Shown piece after piece: positions 60,066 through 64,000 of a DNA stretch of 64,000 nt; within the stretch, counting starts at the first letter, position 1; the number at the start of each line of letters is the position of its first letter. Where the stretch lies: the NCBI GenBank assembly GCA_963750495.1, contig CAVVQV010000004.1, forward strand, positions 496,001 to 560,000, written 5' to 3'. Made by a program: the position numbers and the translations under genes. The DNA is from JANLYC01 sp963750495. GTDB lineage: Bacteria > Actinomycetota > Actinomycetes > Propionibacteriales > Nocardioidaceae. The notes beneath the pieces were generated by a model. That model made no database searches and was not told the origin of the DNA. It worked only from the letters and a program-made list of their open reading frames with translations.

Positions 60066-61544
60066 ATGACCACGACCGACAACGCTCCCGCCAACGCACC
60101 GCAGCAGGCCGGACCGCCGGCACAGGCGACGCCGGAGCAGAAGGCGCCGAAGCTGCCTCGAGACCAGGACCCCCGCAACCCGAACAAGCGGCTCGCCGCG
60201 CTGTTCGACGAGGGCACCCTGGAGCTGATCAGCGCCGACGACGACTCGGGCATGCTCGCTGCGGTCGGCATGATCGACAGCGTCCGCACCGTGGCCTTCT
60301 GCTCCGACGCCACCACCATGGGTGGGGCGATGGGCAACGAAGGCTGCAAGGTCGTGGTCAACGCCTACCAGCGCGCCATGGCCGACCGGCTGCCGATCGT
60401 CGGCCTGTGGCACTCCGGCGGCGCGCGGCTGGCCGAGGGCGTGCTGTCGCTGCACGCGGTGGGGCTGATCTTCCAGGCCATGACGAAGGCATCCGGGAAG
60501 ATCCCCCAGATCTCCGTGGTGCTCGGCCCCGCAGCCGGTGGCGCGGCGTACGGTCCGGCGTTGACCGATGTGGTCATCCTGGGTCCCGAGGGACGGATCT
60601 TCGTCACCGGGCCTGACGTCGTACGGTCGGTGACCGGTGAGGACGTCGACATGCTCCGTCTCGGTGGACCCGAGCCGCACGGTCGCCGCTCCGGCGTCGT
60701 CCATGTGCTGGCGGAGTCCGAGGCGCACGCGTTGGGTGAGGCGCGCCGGCTCGTGAGCCTGCTCGGCGACCAGCGCACGTTGGACGTCGGGTCGGTGGAG
60801 GACGTCGACCTGTCCGACCAGATGCCGGAGTCGAAGAAGCGTGCGTACGACGTCCACCCGTTCGTGGCGACGCTGCTCGATGCCGACTCCATGCTCGAGC
60901 TGCACCACAAGTGGGCGCCCAACATCGTGACCGCGCTCGGCCGCTTCGGGGGTCGCACGGTCGGCGTCATCGCCAACAACCCGCTCCGGCTCGGCGGGTG
61001 TCTCGACTCACCGTCAGCCGAGAAGGCGGCGCGCTTCGTGCGGATGTGCGACGCGTACGGCGTACCGCTGATCGTCGTCGTCGACGTGCCCGGTTACCTG
61101 CCCGGTGTCGGCCAGGAGTGGGACGGCGTCGTACGCCGTGGTGCGAAGCTGCTGCATGCCTTCGGTGAGGCGCAGGTCCCCCGGGTGACGTTGGTGACCC
61201 GCAAGGCCTACGGCGGCGCGTACATCGCGATGAACGCTCGTTCGCTCGGCGCGACCCGGGTGTTCGCGTGGCCGGGCGCCGAGGTGGCCGTGATGGGGGC
61301 GATCGCCGCCGTCCGCGTGCTGCACCGGCGCAAGATCGCCGCGGTGGCGGCCGACCTACGGCCGACGGTCGAGGCCGAGCTGGCGGCCGAGCACGAGAAG
61401 ATCGCCGGTGGAGTGGAGAAGGCCGTCGAGATCGGGGTGATCGACGAGGTGGTCGAGCCGAATGCGACCCGGTCTGCGCTCGCCGCCGCCCTGGCTGCCG
61501 CCGACACCAGCTCGAGAGGCCACCACGGCAACATCCCCCTCTAG
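60066..61544 (+). CDS. accD6: Acyl-CoA carboxylase beta subunit (AccD6-like)
   Basis: 492 residues from ATG 60066, 9 bases after fabF; AAGGGG before it. It transfers carboxyl from carboxybiotin to acetyl- or propionyl-CoA. Two crotonase-like halves: LWHSGGARLAEGVLSLH and GPAAGGAAYGPALTD (first oxyanion pair), and CLDSPSAEKAARFVRMCDAYGVPLI, PGYLPGVGQEWDGVVRRGAK and AYGGAYIAMNARSLGA (second). The N-terminal 30 residues are Ala/Pro/Gln-rich. The biotinylated alpha subunit is elsewhere. Its stop is followed by the 22-nt repeat. Confidence 0.94.
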   Translation: MTTTDNAPANAPQQAGPPAQATPEQKAPKLPRDQDPRNPNKRLAALFDEGTLELISADDDSGMLAAVGMIDSVRTVAFCSDATTMGGAMGNEGCKVVVNAYQRAMADRLPIVGLWHSGGARLAEGVLSLHAVGLIFQAMTKASGKIPQISVVLGPAAGGAAYGPALTDVVILGPEGRIFVTGPDVVRSVTGEDVDMLRLGGPEPHGRRSGVVHVLAESEAHALGEARRLVSLLGDQRTLDVGSVEDVDLSDQMPESKKRAYDVHPFVATLLDADSMLELHHKWAPNIVTALGRFGGRTVGVIANNPLRLGGCLDSPSAEKAARFVRMCDAYGVPLIVVVDVPGYLPGVGQEWDGVVRRGAKLLHAFGEAQVPRVTLVTRKAYGGAYIAMNARSLGATRVFAWPGAEVAVMGAIAAVRVLHRRKIAAVAADLRPTVEAELAAEHEKIAGGVEKAVEIGVIDEVVEPNATRSALAAALAAADTSSRGHHGNIPL

Positions 61545-61548
61545 TTCG

Positions 61549-61673
61549 TTCAACCGTGAGTTATGGCTCCTTCAACCGTGAGTTTTGGCTCCTTCAACCG
61601 CAATACGAGCGCCACTACTGACGGCTCAAGGGACCACAACTGACGGCTCAAGGGACCACAACTCACGGTTCAA
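61549..61673. repeat. 22-nt 3'-end repeat, locus 4: head-to-head arrays
   Basis: Plus-strand units at 61549-61570 and 61571-61592 and a part at 61593-61600 follow accD6. Minus-strand units at 61652-61673, 61630-61651 and a diverged one at 61611-61629 follow the DUF3145 gene. The two arrays face each other and could pair as a long imperfect hairpin. Confidence 0.93.
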
Positions 61674-61682
61674 CGAAGACGG

Positions 61683-62213
61683 TCAGACGACGTGGTGGAG
61701 CCAGCGGACGGGGGCGCCGTCACCGGCGTGGCGGAAGGGCTCGAGCGCCTCGTCCCAGGCCTTGCCGAGCAGCTTGTCGATCTCGACGAGCAGCGGTAGG
61801 TCGCCGATGGCCGACTTCACGACGGCGGCCTTCAACCGGTCCTCCGGGATCATGATGTCGCCGTGCAGCCCGGTCACCGCGTGGAAGAGCCCGAGCTCAG
61901 GGGTGCACGAGTAGCGGGCGCCCTCACTGGTCGACGTGGCGTCCTCGGTGACCTCGAACAGCAGCTTCTGCCAGCCGCGCAGCGCGGAGGCGATCTTGGC
62001 ACCCGTGCCGACCGGCCCGGTCCACGAGTACTCCGCCCGGTACGTCCCGGCGCGCGCGGGCTGCGGGGTCCAGGACAGATCGACGCCGACGCCGAGAACG
62101 CCGCCGACCGCCCACTCGATGTGTGGGCACAGCGCCGACGGCGATGCATGGACGAACAGGACTCCTCGGGCCGCTGCGGCCGCTGAGCCTTCCGTGTGTG
62201 TACTCCGGTTCAC
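61683..62213 (-). CDS. DUF3145 family protein
   Basis: 176 residues from GTG 62213 (GGAGG 4 bases before it). RGVLFVHASPSALCPHIEWAVGGVLG, YRAEYSWTGPVGTGAKIASALRGWQKLLFEVTED and the acidic middle are the hallmarks of this actinobacterial family, always near fatty-acid genes. The fold looks like an alpha-beta enzyme; no function is assigned. It converges on accD6 with repeats in the gap. Confidence 0.88.
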   Translation of the reverse strand: MNRSTHTEGSAAAAARGVLFVHASPSALCPHIEWAVGGVLGVGVDLSWTPQPARAGTYRAEYSWTGPVGTGAKIASALRGWQKLLFEVTEDATSTSEGARYSCTPELGLFHAVTGLHGDIMIPEDRLKAAVVKSAIGDLPLLVEIDKLLGKAWDEALEPFRHAGDGAPVRWLHHVV

Positions 62214-62377
62214 CGATCCTCCTCAAGGCTCGAGCGTCGCCTTCCCCAGCTGGCTCGATCGCGAGGATCACGGGTGAACTCAGGCTCCATTGTGCCTCAT
62301 TCGTCCCACCGGCACCACATCTTCGCCTCCGCGAAGCTCTGCGCGTGTCGCAAACGGCGACAACCCGACACGAAGCG

Positions 62378-63361
62378 TCAGGGCCAACGGGCCGCGACGC
62401 TCAGCCCCGCCCCTGTCGACAGCAGAGCCAGCACCACCAGCACCCCCATGTATTCGGAGGTGGCATCACCGCGCCGGGTCACGTAGCTCATCTGCTTCCC
62501 CACCGACGAGTACGCCTTGACGAGGTCCTTCGGGGTCTCGGCGACGTACGCCCGGCCGCCACTGATCTGCGCCACCTGCTGCAGCTGGGCTATCTCGACC
62601 GGCACGGCGATGGTCTGGCCCTGCGTCCTGATCGTGGCCGTCGGCGTCCCGAGCGCCACCGTGTAGATCGGGATGCGCTTGGCCTTGGCTGCCTGCGCCG
62701 CAGCCACCTGGGAGCGCCCGATCGTTCGGGCACCGTCACTGATGAGCACCATGAACGCGGGCGGTTTCGAGTCGTTCTGCTGACCGATCGACGTCAGGTC
62801 CTGCTCGATGACCGCGAGTGCGCTGTAGATGCCCTCCCCCGTCGCGGTGTACTCCGACAGGCTCAGCCCGTCCACGGCGCGCACGGCCGCCTCATGGTCC
62901 TTCGTCGGAGGGATCTCGACACTGGCCACGCGCGAGAAGCTGACGACCGCCACCTTGAAGTTGGCCGGCAGCTGCTGGATGAAGTCCTTCGCCGTCTGCT
63001 TGGCCGCCCCGATGCGGTCCGGCGGCACGTCGGTGGCCGACATCGAGAGGGACGTGTCGATCGTCAACACGACGGTCACCTCGCTGTCGAGGCTGAGTGG
63101 CACCTGGAGGACCTTCGTGGGCCGGGCGAACAGCACGATCCCGAACGCCAGCGTGAGCAGGGCCAGCACCACCGCCACCTGCTGCATCCAGTTGACCTGG
63201 CGCTTGACGACGACGTCGATGAGCGCAACGTTCGTGAAACGCACGGCCTGCCGGTTCTTGCGGCGCTGCAGCACGAGGTAGACCGCCACCAGCACCGGCA
63301 CGATGAGCAGGTACCACAGCCGACCGGGCGCCAGGTAGTCGGCGCTGGAGAAGAAGTTCAT
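62378..63361 (-). CDS. VWA-domain membrane protein (BatA/BatB-like)
   Basis: 327 residues from ATG 63361, overlapping the DUF58 stop by four bases. Two N-terminal helices (about RLWYLLIVPVLVAVYLVL and VAVVLALLTLAFGIVLF), a VWA domain with MIDAS DTSLSMS at 102-108, FMVLISDGARTIG, then a third helix near the end. With an upstream DUF58 protein this is the MoxR-DUF58-VWA type of operon, linked to metal insertion, envelope stress or protein complex assembly. The moxR gene would lie beyond the window. Confidence 0.88.
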   Translation of the reverse strand: MNFFSSADYLAPGRLWYLLIVPVLVAVYLVLQRRKNRQAVRFTNVALIDVVVKRQVNWMQQVAVVLALLTLAFGIVLFARPTKVLQVPLSLDSEVTVVLTIDTSLSMSATDVPPDRIGAAKQTAKDFIQQLPANFKVAVVSFSRVASVEIPPTKDHEAAVRAVDGLSLSEYTATGEGIYSALAVIEQDLTSIGQQNDSKPPAFMVLISDGARTIGRSQVAAAQAAKAKRIPIYTVALGTPTATIRTQGQTIAVPVEIAQLQQVAQISGGRAYVAETPKDLVKAYSSVGKQMSYVTRRGDATSEYMGVLVVLALLSTGAGLSVAARWP

Positions 63362-64000
63362 CGGCGTACGCCGACCCGCCGACGCCGCAGGTCCGCAGCG
63401 ACGCGACGGTGCGTCAGGGCGAACCGGGCAAACGCCGGCAGCCACGGTTCGTCGGTCCGGAGCACGAGGTGGCCCACGCCGGTACGTCGCATGGCTCTGG
63501 CCGTGCGTTCGCGTTGCTGTCGCGCGGCAACGGCGTAGGCCTGGCGGACCCGGCGACTGGACGTGCGCAGCTCACGCACCTGCCCGGTCTCCGCGTCTCG
63601 CAGCAGGATGGTGCCGACGTCGGGGATGTCGAGCTCGCGTGGGTCGATGATCTCGACGGCGATCACGTGGTGTCGGCTGGCGAGCTGTCGCAGGGGGCGC
63701 TCCCAGGTCGGCGCGCTGTCCAGGTCGTCAGCAGCACCGTCGCCCGCATCGGCACGGTCGAGGAAGTCGGACACGACCACGCGCAGTCCGCGGCGTCGCG
63801 GTGTCCGGGCCATCGTCGTGAGGCCCTCGGCCAGGCTCATCGACGCCGCGGCATCACCGGCGACAGGTTCGCGCAACAGTGACCGCAGCAGGGCGAACAA
63901 GGCCGGCCGACCCGATCGCGCCGGCCACCGCCGCAGCTGACCGTCCCGAAGCACCAACGCCCCGAACCGGTCCCCCACCCGGAACGTCAAGAGCCCCATC
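63358..64000 (-). CDS. DUF58 protein, C-terminal part
   Basis: The frame runs off the right edge, so the start is not seen; MGLLTF at 63999 is internal. Visible features: GDRFGALVLRDG, the LRVVVSDFLDRAD strand and HVIAVEIIDPRELDIPDVG, then an Arg-rich tail. DUF58 proteins have a degenerate VWA-like fold and partner with MoxR ATPases and VWA proteins. It precedes and overlaps the VWA gene. Confidence 0.87.
   Translation of the reverse strand, partial: MGLLTFRVGDRFGALVLRDGQLRRWPARSGRPALFALLRSLLREPVAGDAAASMSLAEGLTTMARTPRRRGLRVVVSDFLDRADAGDGAADDLDSAPTWERPLRQLASRHHVIAVEIIDPRELDIPDVGTILLRDAETGQVRELRTSSRRVRQAYAVAARQQRERTARAMRRTGVGHLVLRTDEPWLPAFARFALTHRRVAADLRRRRVGVRR

Noticed and set aside
59424..60908. 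Open frame of 494 codons on the minus strand opposite fabF and accD6
   Set aside because: Shadow spanning two convincing plus-strand genes.

Overview
This 64 kb window comes from a high-GC actinobacterium. The markers are a WhiB protein, a type II fatty-acid cluster behind a PucR-type regulator, glnE next to glnA2, a homodimeric pyruvate dehydrogenase E1, DUF3052 and DUF3145 proteins, and many GTG starts. The backbone order (glnE, glnA2, panB, RNase H/phosphatase, zinc-ribbon, Nif3, ahpE, DUF3052, aceE, fasR, fabD, acpP, kasA-like, accD6) matches, as I remember it, the Rv2221c-Rv2247 block of Mycobacterium tuberculosis. The fabD-fabH-acpP-fabF order is more Streptomyces/Propionibacteriales-like. 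A Nocardioidaceae-type organism is my best guess, not proven. No phage, plasmid or classical IS gene was seen.

Layout. 1-3.4 kb: cut-off polysaccharide deacetylase, an intact and a degenerate GGDEF protein, and a WhiB gene behind a long structured leader. 3.4-12.9 kb: nitrogen and cofactor genes (glnE, amidotransferase, glnA2, nadE, panB, map). 13-17.8 kb: dps, then a tightly overlapping five-gene operon (topoisomerase IB, PIG-L deacetylase, NodS-like methyltransferase, acyl-CoA-dehydrogenase-like protein, glycosyltransferase 2) whose joint product is unknown. 17.8-25.3 kb: secreted metalloprotease, RNase P RNA, a secreted decapeptide-repeat protein, RNB exonuclease, TrpB2, an MFS transporter and YaaA. 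25.3-35.3 kb: RNase H/phosphatase, zinc-ribbon (CTG start), Nif3, SIS protein, several decayed or chimeric genes, cupin, tRNA-Val, AhpE, DUF3052.

35.4-38.3 kb is aceE, closed by a strong terminator. 38.3-54.7 kb is an accessory stretch lying between aceE and fasR. It holds a frameshifted DUF559/AbiEi-like gene bracketed by identical hairpins, an amylosucrase-like GH13 enzyme, a HAD hydrolase, and an IclR-linked sugar-acid island (FAH hydrolase, RidA, D-serine-dehydratase-like enzyme, SMP-30 lactonase, SDR, MDR, IclR, GH4, ABC binding protein and two permeases, no ATPase), then PHP and metallo-beta-lactamase-fold proteins. 54.9-61.5 kb is the fatty-acid cluster fasR-fabD-fabH-acpP-fabF-accD6. 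FabD carries a C-terminal biotinyl/lipoyl-like domain without an obvious attachment lysine. 61.7-64 kb: DUF3145, a VWA protein and a cut-off DUF58 protein.

Three signals run across genes. A 22-nt tandem repeat sits at gene 3' ends at four loci between 41 and 62 kb. A palindromic hairpin family shares GATCCGAG outer arms. A TANNNT or CANNAT -10 hexamer lies 6-7 nt before the start codon of at least nine genes, pointing to widespread leaderless transcripts.
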